Origin: Atriophallophorus winterbourni
Taxonomy: Eukaryota; Platyhelminthes; Trematoda; Plagiorchiida; Microphallidae
Direction of reading: 5' to 3'
Length of the DNA stretch: 64,000 bases
Assembly: GCA_013407085.1 (NCBI GenBank)
Contig: JACCGJ010015157.1
Location: forward strand, 56,331 to 120,330
This document shows, one piece after another, positions 34,298 to 45,934 of the stretch. Below the pieces are notes generated by a model. That model worked only from the letters and a program-made list of their open reading frames with translations. It was not told the origin of the DNA and searched no databases. The stretch's first letter is position 1; each line of letters opens with the position of its first letter. Both the position numbers and the translations under genes were made by a program.

Positions 34298-34925
34298 TCA
34301 TCGATCGTGGCTAATCGCATTCCATGTTACAACATTTAGTATGTTGATTACACAGCCTTTGAGGACACTACATCCAATGTAATCAAGTAATCCCCCGCGT
34401 TGAACATCCACTTGTCGATTGAGTCTCAAATTATCCCTTAGGTCAACGTTTCCTATTTCAGGAACTGATCCCTTTACACACGAGAGCGTCAATAAGTCAA
34501 AGCATTTATTATGCAAATGACAAATAATTATACACACGCCTTTCTTATAAAGGCTTATCTCGTAACCACAAAAGTCCAGAATATGTCTGTGCAAGTTGTC
34601 ATTTCGATCTGATTTCTCAATTGATTTCGTGCCAATCGGTTCACTGGAAGTCCACACCACGTTGGGATCGTTCGACCGACTTTGATGTATCATTCAAAGC
34701 GATTAACGTTGTCTATCTGGTCATGTTTCCAAGAAAGTTTTTTTCTCTAATCGTTCTCGTCCCATTTCCCTGAAACCCGAGATATTTCGGCCATGCGATT
34801 GCTGTGGTCAGAATTTTCGGCGATCGTTGCTCTGGTGTTCTGCCGGAAGGTAGTGTCCTGCACATCATCCAAAAGCGCGTATTTCCCACTTGCCGATGCT
34901 GCATTTCAAACCACTATAACATTGC
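34298..34925 (-). mobile_element. LINE internal fragment, partly open
   Basis: 34600-34920 matches the LINE piece at 13565-13860 on the minus strand ('IGTKSIEKSDRNDN'). A 131-codon minus frame (34298-34693) starts inside it and continues into sequence I cannot place ('NKCFDLLTLSCVKGSVPEIG'). It is best treated as a repeat-derived frame, not a gene. Confidence 0.45.
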
Positions 34926-35039
34926 TTGTATCAATTCGTGTACAAAAAACGAAGCAATTCACCAGCTTTATGCGCCACAACTGTCTGATAAGTAATACGA
35001 AACATTGAATAAATAATTTTCATTTAACTGTCGTGTTCA

Positions 35040-35125
35040 TGTCCCTCTCTCCTACCCATCAGAACCGATATCTTGGTGTTTTTCCGTCATTAGACCGAGA
35101 GAGTAAGATTAGATTCGGTGATCTT
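35040..35125 (-). repeat. Degenerate hammerhead-repeat scrap
   Basis: 'CAGAACCGATATCTTGGTG' then 'CCGTCATTAGACCGAGAGAG' and 'TAAGATTAGATTCGGTGATC' keep the order of the minus-strand core and flank of the full copy at 16541-16714, but core bases are changed. Confidence 0.5.
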
Positions 35126-35491
35126 AATTTTGTTTTCACAAGGAGCTGCATTATTTTAGCCACTCAGGATTTAGCTGCGGATATGATAGTATCAATGTTT
35201 GCTTTTCAACATGGATTCCTTTACTGGCTTCGAACTGTTTTTCCACATCAGAATGAGACAGCAAAATGAGTTTCAGTAAAACTTTAAATATTGCTTAATC
35301 GGGAAATAACATTTGACTTTGAAGTCGTTGTTCAATGGGGATCATAGAACGAACCGATGTGTTCACAAATGACCATTTTATTGTGTTATGGTGGAGTATA
35401 TGTGGCAAAGGAAATAATGCCTTAACCCTTTCGTTTATTTAGATTTTCACAACTAGTTTCTATAAAGTGATTCCTGGCCAAGCGCTCGAGG

Positions 35492-35614
35492 CGCTTTTCC
35501 ACTGTTTCAAGGCTCACTGAACCTGATCTTACTGTCTCCACCTGATGACAGCAAACAGCTAGAAACCGGTAGTGGTGTTTAAGGGATGGGGATGTGAGCA
35601 CCACAATACATTGG
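35492..35614 (+). mobile_element. Hammerhead-bearing repeat, tandem copy A
   Basis: Plus-strand copy starting in 'CCACTGTTTCAAGGCTCAC', with the core at 35532-35579 and ending in 'GATGTGAGCACCACAATACATTGG'. GCTCAC (35511-35516) and GTGAGC (35594-35599) could form the outer stem I. It lacks the first ~70 bp of the unit, which is replaced by the left inverted-repeat arm. Confidence 0.7.
35532..35579 (+). ncRNA. Hammerhead ribozyme-like core, copy A
   Basis: CCAC-CTGATGA-CAGC-AAACA-GCTA-GAAA-CCGGTA-GTGG: all conserved boxes are intact and stem I CCAC/GTGG is perfect. Stem II pairs AGC with GCT, whereas copies at 16.6 and 31.9 kb have GGC on the left strand and the 31.9 kb copy pairs it with GCC: a compensatory change. 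Stem III is the palindrome ACCGGT. Cleavage would fall after the A of GGTA. Confidence 0.65.
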
Positions 35615-35670
35615 ACTTTTATATGCGCCTCGAGCGCTTAGCCAGGAATCACTTTGTGATTCTATATTTG

Positions 35671-35846
35671 AACATCGTGGTTCTTTGTAAGAACCCTATG
35701 TAACAGTGGCATACAAGTTTAACTTTGTTTACTGCTTCTCCACTGTTTTAAGGCTTACTGAACCTAATCTTACTGTCTCCACCTGATGACGACAAACAGC
35801 CAGAAACCGGTAGTGGTGTGTGATGTTAGCACCACAATACATTAGT
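35671..35846 (+). mobile_element. Hammerhead-bearing repeat, tandem copy B (full length)
   Basis: Complete unit of about 176 bp in the same orientation as copy A, from 'AACATCGTGGTTCTTTGTAA' to 'CACCACAATACATTAG'. The two cores are 241 bp apart, a tandem arrangement expected of elements that pass through multimeric or circular RNA. Confidence 0.7.
35773..35820 (+). ncRNA. Hammerhead ribozyme-like core, copy B
   Basis: CCAC-CTGATGA-CGAC-AAACA-GCCA-GAAA-CCGGTA-GTGG. Boxes and stem I are intact, and stem II has one mismatch (A opposite C). Stem III is the palindrome ACCGGT, suited to pairing with a second copy such as copy A. Confidence 0.65.
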
Positions 35847-36369
35847 TTCCATACGATTTGCTAATATTGATATCTTTAACATTAGGGCCCCGAGAACAAT
35901 ATCAGAACAAAATCAGTTGCTTCAATTGAATTGAAATTAGAACGCAACACAATGTGAAGGTCAACTGGGAATGAAAATACTCAGAGGGTTTAAGCGAATT
36001 CTTTACAACTTAATGCACCAAGAAATAAAATTCACCTCCGCTAATTAGAATGAATTGCACTTACGGCCTAAGTCGACATGAAAAATCACTAAAAAACCGT
36101 TTTCAATGTTGGAGAGCCTGAGAGTAATTAAAAGTACATGTTTTAAGCTTAATCGATTTTTACAAAGATAATCTGAAACGTGTGAAAACGAACAATCAGA
36201 GAGAAGCCACGCACAAATCAAGTGTCCGATCAATTCAATCGGACGTTGTACTTTTTAGAATTTTTGAGCTTAGACAAAACACCTGACAACCAGATTGGGT
36301 GAACACACGAAACTTTGTATGTAAATACAGAATCACAGGGATGTTGGGTAAACCGCTCAAATGGCTTTG

Positions 36370-37260
36370 TTGTTTGTTGGCCTTCTTCGGTCGATCTCGA
36401 GCATGGATAAACATCACAAGCAGGAGTTCATGCTCGCAGCGTTTCAATTTAATAAACAGTCCGTTTCGAGGAAATCAATCTTTCTCGTGGCGCTCACAGC
36501 GATAGGCAGAACTCGGTCGATCGGCGGCAGTTGCATCCTGTCGGTGTGACTTACGTTGAGCTGCTGGGAGCAGTAACTGCTACTTTCCGGCTTGCAGACG
36601 ACACTTCATACAAAGCATTCAAAGTGAGCGGTCAGAAGCAAGTTCTTCCGAACGCGTAGGATCAATATCAGTCACACAATGGCAAACTTCTTGATTTCAA
36701 CTCATCGTAAAGTAGATCATTCAGAATATGACCATTTTCCATTCTCTGTACATGACCAATACAGCGTAGGCGACGCAATCATAGTAGAGTGAACATGCTC
36801 TTTAGGCTATCTTCAACATGAAAAAGATGTTCTAGGTTTCTCGGCTGATATCAACATTCATGCCATACCAGCTTGAAGATTATGCTTCCCTCTATGTCTC
36901 TGAAGTAGATGGTAGGGAACTAATTTTTACGCAGTTTTATAGTCATGTACAGAACCTTCATATTCGTATCGAAAACGTAATTTTGAAGGAGTTAAATTCG
37001 ATCAACGACCAAGTTCCTGGGTTATTCTTTTGATATATGGACGTTTTTGTTGTACAGTTATAACTCAGGCTACCACGAACTCACCATCGTAGTAACCTGA
37101 AATTTTGCTGTAGACCAGCATAGGTGAACAATTCTGCATTCTTTTTCAAGGTTAGTACGATATTTTGGATGAGCAAGGGATATTTTAACAAACGTTTCGC
37201 TACAACGATACAATATTCTGTATTACAGATGCGAATCAAGGAAACTTATACTAAAATGAA
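36370..37260 (-). mobile_element. LINE 3' portion (WLGHVxR family)
   Basis: Minus-strand copy of the family's 3' region: Cys-finger segment 36380-36560 ('GGCCTTCTTCGGTCGAT' on the plus strand), charged segment 36570-36680, WLGHV-coding segment near 36740-36800, and an upstream remnant to about 37040. Fully frameshifted. Confidence 0.6.
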
Positions 37261-37264
37261 TCCT

Positions 37265-40200
37265 CTAAACATTCCCCTCACGAAAGTTAAGTAACAGGGA
37301 ATAATCCTGACTAGAAGAAAATACTCCAATTCTGCTTGTAGACCGTTGAAATCACGGTATTGAACAAAAAACTTCGTATTTGCATGCATTACCATCACAC
37401 ACACACCACACGACCGGCTTCGTGTTGTTTATGGGATGAGCACAATCAGGAATCATACGTCTTAAATCGGTGGAGAAATAGTAAACACAGTTTGAACTTG
37501 TAAGCACACTGCAACCATATTTTTCTAAAATGGTGGGTAAAATACCTAGGTGCTTATTTTTTCAGATGTCCAATTAAAACATTAGAAGTATGATAAACGG
37601 TTGTAATTAAGCGTTTATTTATATTGGCATATACATTGGCATATTATTACAAAATCTCCCACTGAACAAATTCAACACAGAAGCTATTTCTGTTTATAGT
37701 TCGTACTCAAATCACTCAGAACCAAAGAGTTGGTGTTTATACCCTGATTCATTTGCACAATACGGTACATTTTAGCGAGTTGACCAGCTGGGTGAAGTAA
37801 GAAGTTGGTATATTGCTTCCTAATGACAGAATTCATGTTGTCAGTCTCATCTTCAGTTACAAAACAATCTTCGATTCATCAACTAAATCCCGGGCAATGT
37901 AAGGGACGAATAAATTCCTAAATTTTTCGATCCTCGATTAACTGAAGAGCTATTGGTTGTGTGTTCATGAGGACGATTTTCAAGGGATAAAGATCTCATG
38001 AAGTGGGTATACATAACCGGACGTGTTGACTATGTAAAATCTGTCGATCGACGATCATATATCGAATTAAATTGACAGAGACAGCTCAGTATTGCAATAA
38101 ACCCAATGCCACATTAGATCAAAGGGAACACCTTTTCAAGAAGACTGAAAAGAAAATAGCAGCTACACGGTTGCACGAGTTGAATTAATGCTAAATAAAG
38201 CGATGTTGAACTTGTAAGTTATATCAAGACAGAAATCAAGCTAATGGTTTTAAATCCATCAGAGTGTAGGCCCAATGAAATGTGGAATTTTTTTACAGAT
38301 TAGATCGGCTATGGGGTGACCAGTAAACGTTCGCGATATCAATACAATTTAACAGTTGCTTAATTGGTTTGTGCCAATTTAGCGATGCTATGCAGCTCAC
38401 TAAAAATGAGTCAACCGCCTACACCCCACGCTTATCAATATCACACAAGCGGTTCTGAAATGTTGGCGCAGATAAGTGAATACTAATTTGGAACATTCCT
38501 TTCAACTAGTCCATTCAAACTTACGATATGCCCATCACCATTCACTAGTTTCGTTTTTCAACATTTATCACGCGACTCAAAAATAACGTTTGAACGATTG
38601 ATTATTTTAAAATACCGCGCAAGTGGCCAGCTTCCAGTAAAACAAACTAAATGAATTTTAAAAAATGTAGCAGTCATAATCGTCGCGCTTTCATTGCACT
38701 TGTAAACTCTACCGGTACACATGGTACAATCGGTTATTGTTACACGTAAGACTGCACACCGCCTGGTCAATAGCCACGCCGCTTATCGATTGATCGGTGA
38801 ACGCAAATCAGATTTGGGGGGGCTTACACAAAATGGACCAAAATAACAAACGAATGCCAAAACATAAATCGCACCATCGGGTCTTGTCCGCATTGCTGTG
38901 CCCGGGTAATTAATTAGCGTGAGAAACGGAAACGAAGCACTGATGAGAGGAAAATACACACGGTCCAATGAAGTGAAGATACCGTTCACTGGTTAACGGG
39001 ATGACTATTCCCACTTAAAATAAAGATCTATAATTTATCGGTAAATGTGTAGGATAAGGACGATTTCGGTATGAGTAATTATTAACTGTACCGTGTTTGC
39101 ACAGTTCCGTTTTATGAGGAATCTTGCGGAGTCAAATATTTCTGTAACAAATTGATGCAATTACTAAATGCTAAGGCTTTTAAGATAGGTGGCAACGACA
39201 ACATTACTTTTGGAACACAGAAAACAAAAGTAAATAATATCTTATGCGTTCGATTTCGATAAGATATTAATTGTATCACTATAGTGGAATTTTCCGTTAA
39301 GTTCGGCAAACTACTTCCTAATTTTGTGACAATCAGGATAGCAAGAAGAAGTTGACAGGCTTGAAATAAATATGTGAACGACAACTAAGTAAATGTATGG
39401 TCTTGATGGATTCATTTAGACACGATAAACCATTGTTATAGTTCTCGAACACAAGGCCCAAGTTTCTTAGCCGCATGGATTTAATTATAATGCTGAAACT
39501 GATCGAAATAAATGTTTTGTTATTGCACGGGCAATGAAATAACCACTAAGCGACCCAAGCGATTATCGTATCGTGATCGGAATAAATTTACTTATAGGCA
39601 ATGAGAGTTTTCACCGACTAGTGCTTTGTATGCACACAGTCAATGTCTTCCATGTTCCCAATAATTAGTGCCTATATTACAAAATAAATCATTCTCACCA
39701 TTCTGATAGCTCAATCTCAACTCAATATGGATTTGCTTCATGTGCAACTCGTAACCCTCGGTCATTGAGCCATTACCTACGAAGTAAGTTTTAGAGATTA
39801 ATATTTAGCAGTGGTTTAAAATTCGATTGTTTCTGTACTCATGGTAACACGATCAGGCCCCCAGCCTACTGATTAAATACTACGATAGGTAGACGACGGG
39901 TCTCACATAAGCATACACAAAGTATTTGATAAGCGCTTAGAGATTTGGACATGAACTTCAGTCACGCCCGATACTTTCTAATCGCAAACTCAACTTAGTA
40001 CGCTCGGAATCAGCACGAACATTTGAGTGACCGTGAATTGTCTCGCCGAACACGGGGGTCAGCGCACAGCCGTCGAAATTTAACATGAACCCAAGGGTGA
40101 TAGTCAGACGAAGTTTCTGTGTCAGAAGTGAAACGTTATCAAAAACTGTTCTAAACGATTGCAGACAAATTTCTTCTCATTATGAATACACGATCGGTCC

Positions 40201-41155
40201 CAAACATATTCCAATCAATTGTCAACATGAAACCGTTTGAAAAGTAAACGAAATTTGTTATTCAAGCCGAAAACATGAATGAAAAATAGCGTGTGCTACG
40301 CAGATGAAAGTATTGACGCGCAAGGATGAGGCCGCATACTGGAAGAACATGGTTTTGTTTTTCTAGGACGGAAGAATCGATTTTTGGTTTGCGCGTCAAT
40401 ACTGACAACATTTTCATTAGACAGATTCAGAACGCAATCACGATGAAATTTTGCGCAACCGTAATAGAACGGTTAATCAGGTGCACGGGAATCGCGTTTA
40501 AAAAATCAGCTGAATTTGAAAGGAGTGTCAGTTTTCAATTTCGCATTGACATCGCCGACTCTTGGATTGTCAGTAACGTCTGAAAGACCACGGAAGCACC
40601 ACAGTTGAGTGAAGTGGGGTAGAAGGCTAGCAAATATGATGCACTTGTCAAGGATCTTTTTAAATGTTTTACATTTATGTTGTGACAAATTTAACTGAGG
40701 GAGATTCACGTGAGCCTTACTTGGCAATAATGTTCAAGTTTACATTTGAAATACTATAATTTTGAATGCATCGCATAATTATAGGCAAAAATAATGACCG
40801 GTATAATAAAAATTTAAATAAAATACAAAAGAACTATTGTGCAGAACAAAACACGAATTCGAACGGAGAGACGAACGGTAATTTTGGGTGGTTTTGTGTA
40901 AAAATGGATTCAAAAAACGAATCTAGGTTAAGAAGTTCAACGTTTGTTTAAAACCAATAGTTTTTCCTTTTAAACAAAATCCAGATTACGTACTAATCCA
41001 CAAAACCAATGTTGATCAGGTTCCGTTGGTTAAACACTGGTTAAAAGGTAAACAAATTGGGACTTCAAGTTTAACTGTATCGATGTGATTCGGCCAAAAA
41101 CCAGCAGGATTTTTTTCTAATTGTTAGTTAGATGTGTGCTTATTAATTTGAGGTT
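37265..41155. other. Long stretch without recognised gene; small repeats only
   Basis: 37390-37510 is a very degenerate hammerhead-repeat scrap ('CACACCACACGACCGGCTTCG'). A perfect 15-bp inverted repeat lies at 40309-40323/40389-40403. Frames of 60-90 codons (for example 39112-39384 and 40506-40727 on minus, 40326-40583 on plus) have no motif, conserved splice series or repeat match. Confidence 0.45.
40309..40403. repeat. Perfect 15-bp inverted repeat, 65-bp loop
   Basis: AGTATTGACGCGCAA at 40309-40323 and its exact reverse complement at 40389-40403. It belongs to no repeat family seen here. Function unknown. Confidence 0.85.
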
Positions 41156-41159
41156 AACT

Positions 41160-41500
41160 ATCAGAAACGCTGAAGCTTTTTGCTAAGATCGCCAAGAGCT
41201 ACCGGTGAGGCTGATTTTTGATGGTAGGATATTTAGAAGGCGTAAGCAAGTCAGTAGCTACGGAGGAGCAGATAAAGCTCTTGGCTGCTGAGCGCAGATC
41301 ACGCCGCCGACGTGCAACTGATGCAATACAACCGAGTTTTGAATATCGTTGCCAGCGCTGCGGGAGCGATTGTCACTCCCCAATCGGACAGTTTAGTCAT
41401 TCGAAAAGCTGTAGAACATGAAACCATCATGCGATTGTGATGTACATCCATGGTCGACATCGACTGAAAGAGGCTAACAACCAGAACAAGCTTGTCAGTC
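41160..41500 (+). mobile_element. LINE 3' end with intact Cys-finger (WLGHVxR family)
   Basis: The plus frame 41218-41421 reads 'EEQIKLLAAERRSRRRRATD' and then 'YRCQRCGSDCHSPIGQFSHSKSC': a Cys-X2-Cys ... His-X4-Cys finger closing the LINE ORF. This is the best preserved copy of the C-terminal finger here and serves as the reference for the other seven or so fragments. The upstream RT is absent. Confidence 0.75.
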
Positions 41501-41504
41501 AATT

Positions 41505-43190
41505 ACTTAAACACCTGACAACCACCAGTACACAGATCACAACTGCTATATATATATATGTATCTTTCCATTAAATTGTAATACCCGAACTGAGCACGGA
41601 ATTTCATGCGTTTCGCGATAGATAAAAAACAATAAATAATCAAACGTACGCGGGCTTTCCGTTGGGTTGATTACAACTTGAACGGATGCGTTACTACTAT
41701 GCTTTACGACGCTGCCTCTGCATTAATTCGGTCTAACTGGGATACTAAAGATTTTTTACATTAACCTAGAATATTTCATTTATCTTGTGTCCATCACCAG
41801 CAATATTTCCTATTTCCATATGTTCAACATTATTCAGTTGAGAACTTTATATTTCTATTAGCAAGCTCGGGTTAAGTTAATTCCTTAAGCTTCTACGCAC
41901 TCTAGTCGGCTTAAGCACTGAAGGTGTTTCATGGCACAGGTGAAGGATTTCAATTGAGCGCTGTGAAATGCAGTGTGACTGTGAGGCTGATTGAGTGGTC
42001 TCGTTGGGTATTATTGTAACGTCCGCATACTTCCCACGATCGTATTCCATATTTGATAGATAGTTACACAATCAGCAACTGGAAGTGAGTTACTAAAGTA
42101 TGTCTAATAATTTCTTGGTCTGTTGGCCGAGGGAAAATTTTGATAACTACCCGATTCCATTTCGAATGTTGAGTACCTGAGAACTTTAATGCGAACCGAC
42201 ACCTTACATTAGCATGATCAGAATCTACGCAGGTATTCCAAAAGCTGAGGCAGTCCGCGATGCAATATAATCGGTTTAGGCAGAAGGTTGACTTCTATCC
42301 GGTTGTCAGGTGACACATTGTGTTAATGATTAATCGAGCTTTTACACAGAATTACATGAACTGTTCGCGTTGACCATCGGGTCAAAACATATCACTTTAT
42401 TGTGATTCAGACATATCTAGGAGGACCATTCTGGTGAATTCGAGGATAAACCATCATTTGCAGATTATAATTTAGCTTTCATGTGGGGACGAAGCTAAGC
42501 CCCAAATCGGTGCAATGCAGCACCGATAACTGAAGTTTCCAATGCAGCACGATGGTTAATTTTTACGTGAAGTCAGATTTTAATAATAATCAGTACACAA
42601 CGTTCGAAAAGCAGTACGAAATCACATTGCAGTCCATTCTGGCATTTGAGCTTTCGCGTCATTAAAGAGTGTATAAATCCTAGTAAAAGCGTGGTTTTCG
42701 TTGTCAAAATTGGTGTTGGTCTAGGCTTAAGCCGCTACAACAAACAAACAGCTTTTATTATGAGATTTTAAGTTGAATCTAATATTAATGGCTACCATAA
42801 CTGTGCACACATTGGTAGTACAAGGGAACAAATCAGTTTGCGTGGATTCCTCACGTGAATTCGGCATTGTATTAACATCAGACTGACTAGAGTTGGAAGA
42901 TACGGAATCATTGAAGCACTGACACTGAGGGTTCTAATGTAAGCAGAGGTGCTAGGTTTTAAAATATAATTTATGACTTCTTGAATAAAGGATGTTCCAA
43001 CATGTTCAGCGTGGCTGGGATTGAGATAGTTATAGTCACGAATAATTCCTACGTTCAAACTAATGTTTTCCAAGCAGCGATTCACCCTTTATTACTCCAT
43101 GCGTGTGAGACGTGACCGCTGATCGTTAGATGTGTTTGACCAGTGGTGGCTTAGAACAAACTTGGATTTAAGGGTTTTGTGGAGAATATG
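41505..43190. other. Intergenic, nothing recognised
   Basis: A short TA run (about 41549-41562), otherwise AT-rich DNA with short frames. A 97-codon minus frame (42792-43085) has no motif. Confidence 0.4.
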
Positions 43191-43195
43191 TGAAT

Positions 43196-43690
43196 TATGT
43201 TTGTGACTACTCATCCGTGCCAAGCCCATCGAAATATTCACAAAGTTGATCACGACGGTCCATAATGGAAGCACTGGACACGAGTTTCGCTCTTATTTGA
43301 GATCATCACAGTGCATATCCTCCGCTTTGGGTGGAACTGGAAGATGGGAAGATCTGACACGGTTGGGTGATCCAAACAGATGTTGCTGGCTCCTTCACGA
43401 CTGGCCAGGCAAACAAAGGCTACTCAAATGTGACAGGCTGGAGAAAGATTCATAAACGTTTAGTTGCGATCGGTCAAACGGTAGCCCAGGCTGAAATGCG
43501 TGGCACTACAATGGTGATGGTCGGGGGTTCGAGTCCCACCCGAAGTGGAAGATACGCACTGCTGATCAGCTCAAATAAAAGCGAAACTCGAGTTCAGTGC
43601 TTCCATTATGAACCGTCGTGATCAACGTTATAAATATTTCGATGGTCTTGGCACGGATGAGTAGTTACAAACATAGTCAATCATGGATGT
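43196..43690. mobile_element. Second copy of the inverted tRNA-SINE composite
   Basis: Left arm 43196-43336 (minus SINE: tail plus middle, promoter half deleted), spacer 43337-43465 ('AGATGTTGCTGGCTCCTTC' again) and right arm 43466-43690 (plus SINE). The right arm has an A-box-like 'TAGCCCAGGC' and a perfect B box GGTTCGAGTCC (43526-43536), and its 3' part ends 'GGATGAGTAGTTACAAACATA'. The arrangement and spacer match the composite at 15475-15936. Confidence 0.75.
43526..43536 (+). promoter_or_regulatory. RNA polymerase III B box of the tRNA-derived SINE
   Basis: GGTTCGAGTCC matches the tRNA B-box consensus exactly, about 45 bp after the A-box-like TAGCCCAGGC. The rest does not fold into a tRNA, so this is a SINE head and not a tRNA gene. 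Confidence 0.7.
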
Positions 43691-43694
43691 CCAA

Positions 43695-45215
43695 TATATT
43701 GACTCAACGTATAACTTTTTTGTTTGATAGCGATGAAGCACACTACCTCAGCGCGCAATGGTTTGACCACAATCTAATCAAATTATGCTGCTATTACCGA
43801 GATAATAAAGTACGTAATAGATAGAAATCAGTAGTACAAACAAAGAAAGATTTTGCCAAGTTACCTGTCACTTCTTTCTTTTTGATTTAATTTACAAATA
43901 TCAATTCAGGTAGAATAGAAGTAAATTCGATGCATGCTTTCAATTGATGTCGTTTTATTTCCTTAGTTGCCGACGTGTCAAATAATACACATTGTCTCTT
44001 CCTTGCACCTCACTTCAGACTTCTTAACTTGATAACTAGTCAGCCTTTTATAGCTACTCTACCATATTAATGGAGGAACATAAGTCACGTTTTCCAACTT
44101 ATATCAGCAAGCTCATAGAGCGAACAGCGCAGTAACCGGTCAGGGTTTATGTCAGTGTCCTAAACAGCCAAGACGACGTCAGTTTACGGGCTTTCTATCG
44201 GCTCGCGCCGATGCGCCTAAACTCGGAGTTGCAAACATGGTTCTATTACCAAACGTGAACATCACCAGTGCTCATGAAAAATTTGACACCGATCCAAAGC
44301 GCATTCATAAATGGCGACAGAGGCAGTGGAGGACGTATTAAATTTATGGTTGCCCACTGCCTACGACCTTCAGAGTTGGGAACGGGATTGTGCGTAAATC
44401 TGCAAAGGTCAAGACTATGATCAACTCGCGAAGGCTGATAAGATTCGAGAGATTAACGAAGCCGTTTAAGCCACGGGTGAAGCCAACCGTACAGAAATAA
44501 ATGTGAAAAATACTTGAGATACACGGATACTCTAATTTAGGTCACTGTTTTGCGCTAAGGATACCACAATATATGCCACACGGTTTGTTTTCCTACTGAG
44601 TACGCTAGAGCAAACGAACTGCACATTTGAGTTTTGAACGCACGCAGCAACCGCAATTTCGCTTCATAATGAATTGCAGTTGGTATAGTACAACCTATTC
44701 ATGTGCATGAGCATATTGAACATTTTTGCCACCACTACAGGGATCGATAATTTGAGTTCATTGATAGTGCAACCAATGGTCGATGAACTAACACATTATG
44801 CTAATAAATTTTCTGAGTACTCAAAGCAAAACGATACCAAAAATTCTTATGTGATGGTTTCACATCAAAATTTGAGGAAATAAATTTCACTAATATGGTT
44901 TCGCGTTTTCAGAAGATTTACAAAACACAAACAGATTAACCGACCATGAGATAATGAAACAATGGCTCAAGCTATTGATTATGATGAGACAAGCCACATT
45001 CTCCAGGATGCCTCCTGTAAACTCTATGGCCTCGAGTAGTTAAAACAACACTAAATAATAAGAACTTGAGATATGTAACGGTCCAATAAGCTCTCGGTAT
45101 AAAAATGACATTTTTAAACTAGCTGACTAAAAGTTTTAATACAAAAATGGTCGATGTCTTCTTGCATCGGCCATTAACCAAAAGTATACTAACCAATGTA
45201 ATCCTGGGTTCATAT
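43695..45215. other. Intergenic; one faint coding-like patch
   Basis: Around 44310-44480 the plus strand reads 'LNLWLPTAYDLQSWERDCA' and, after a stop, 'ADKIREINEAV', which looks like decayed helical coding sequence. I cannot assign it to a family. Nothing else recognised. Confidence 0.35.
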
Positions 45216-45221
45216 TCCATT

Positions 45222-45362
45222 CACTTACACACCACAACCGATTTCTGGCTGTTTGTCATCATCAGGTGGAGACAGCGAGTCTTGAAGCAGTGGTTAAGTG
45301 GTAAACAATGTTACACTTGCATACCACTGTTAAGTAAGGTTCGTAAGACGAACCACGACATT
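45222..45362 (-). mobile_element. Hammerhead-bearing repeat, copy at 45.2 kb
   Basis: Minus-strand copy from 'GTCGTGGTTCGTCTTACGAACC' (read with changes) to 'GGTTGTGGTGTGTAAGTG'. Core at 45229-45275: CTGATGA-TGAC-AAACA-GCCA-GAAA. It is the only copy with the outermost stem II pair (T-A) intact. Stem III is changed to ATCGGT, so the palindrome is lost. Confidence 0.65.
45229..45275 (-). ncRNA. Hammerhead ribozyme-like core, stem III mutated
   Basis: Boxes CTGATGA and GAAA are intact, and stem I CCAC pairs with GTGG. The ACCGGT palindrome reads ATCGGT and the cleavage triplet is GTT. Likely weaker than copies A and B. Confidence 0.5.
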
Positions 45363-45934
45363 TAAACACGAGTATACTAACAAAACGTAAACAATAATGG
45401 ATGACCGAACACTATAAATAACGTGAGAGTATTAGGAAAATGGATATTTTTCGTGGGGTCATGTACAACGAAGCTATGGGGCGCGCGGATGGTCAATTCT
45501 GGGGGCAACAAGCTGACAACAATGTTGCTTAGATCTAGCTGAAAACTAGATTTTCTATAGGACCAAAATAAGACCAAAATAACACGCATTAATAATATTT
45601 AAGCTTGTCCTTACACAAAGACTTATAAGGACAAAGAATAGTGGGTTTGACTTCGGTTTAAGTGTAGCTCGCCGAGTGAATGTCTGAACTCATAAAATTT
45701 TAGATTTCTAATTCTCTGGTTCGGCTCGAAATTTCAGCATCATTGTTCCTGTTCAGAATTAGACGTTATAGGCTATTTCGCATTCTGCATAGAAAATAAA
45801 ACCGTTTTGTTGCTTCTAGGAATGAATTCACAAAAGAGTATTAATACTCGCAAAATGAATCATGTTTCAGATGCATTCACGAATAGCGAGTTATTTACCA
45901 TAATTCGAAATTTGATAAAACTACTTAATTTTCA

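Larger units (their letters stand above)
35464..35655. repeat. 31-bp inverted repeats flanking a hammerhead unit
   Basis: 35464-35494 and 35625-35655 are inverted copies of each other with a single mismatch (the left arm begins AAAGTGATTCCTGGC). Between them lies the hammerhead unit 35495-35624. The arms could fold the whole unit into a long hairpin. Confidence 0.85.

Noticed and set aside
34298..34693. 131-codon minus frame as a candidate gene
   Set aside because: Its N-terminal third matches a LINE piece repeated at 13.6 and 15.4 kb; the rest has no motif.
39112..39384. Minus frame of 90 codons beginning with a signal-peptide-like sequence
   Set aside because: AT-rich DNA easily gives hydrophobic frames; no splice sites, promoter or homologous motif.
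43526..43536. Possible tRNA gene because of a perfect B box
   Set aside because: The surrounding sequence does not form a tRNA cloverleaf, and the same head recurs in SINE copies at 15.5 and 15.7 kb.
44310..44510. Helical, Trp-containing coding-like patch
   Set aside because: Broken by stops and not assignable to a family; listed only as a faint patch in its stretch.
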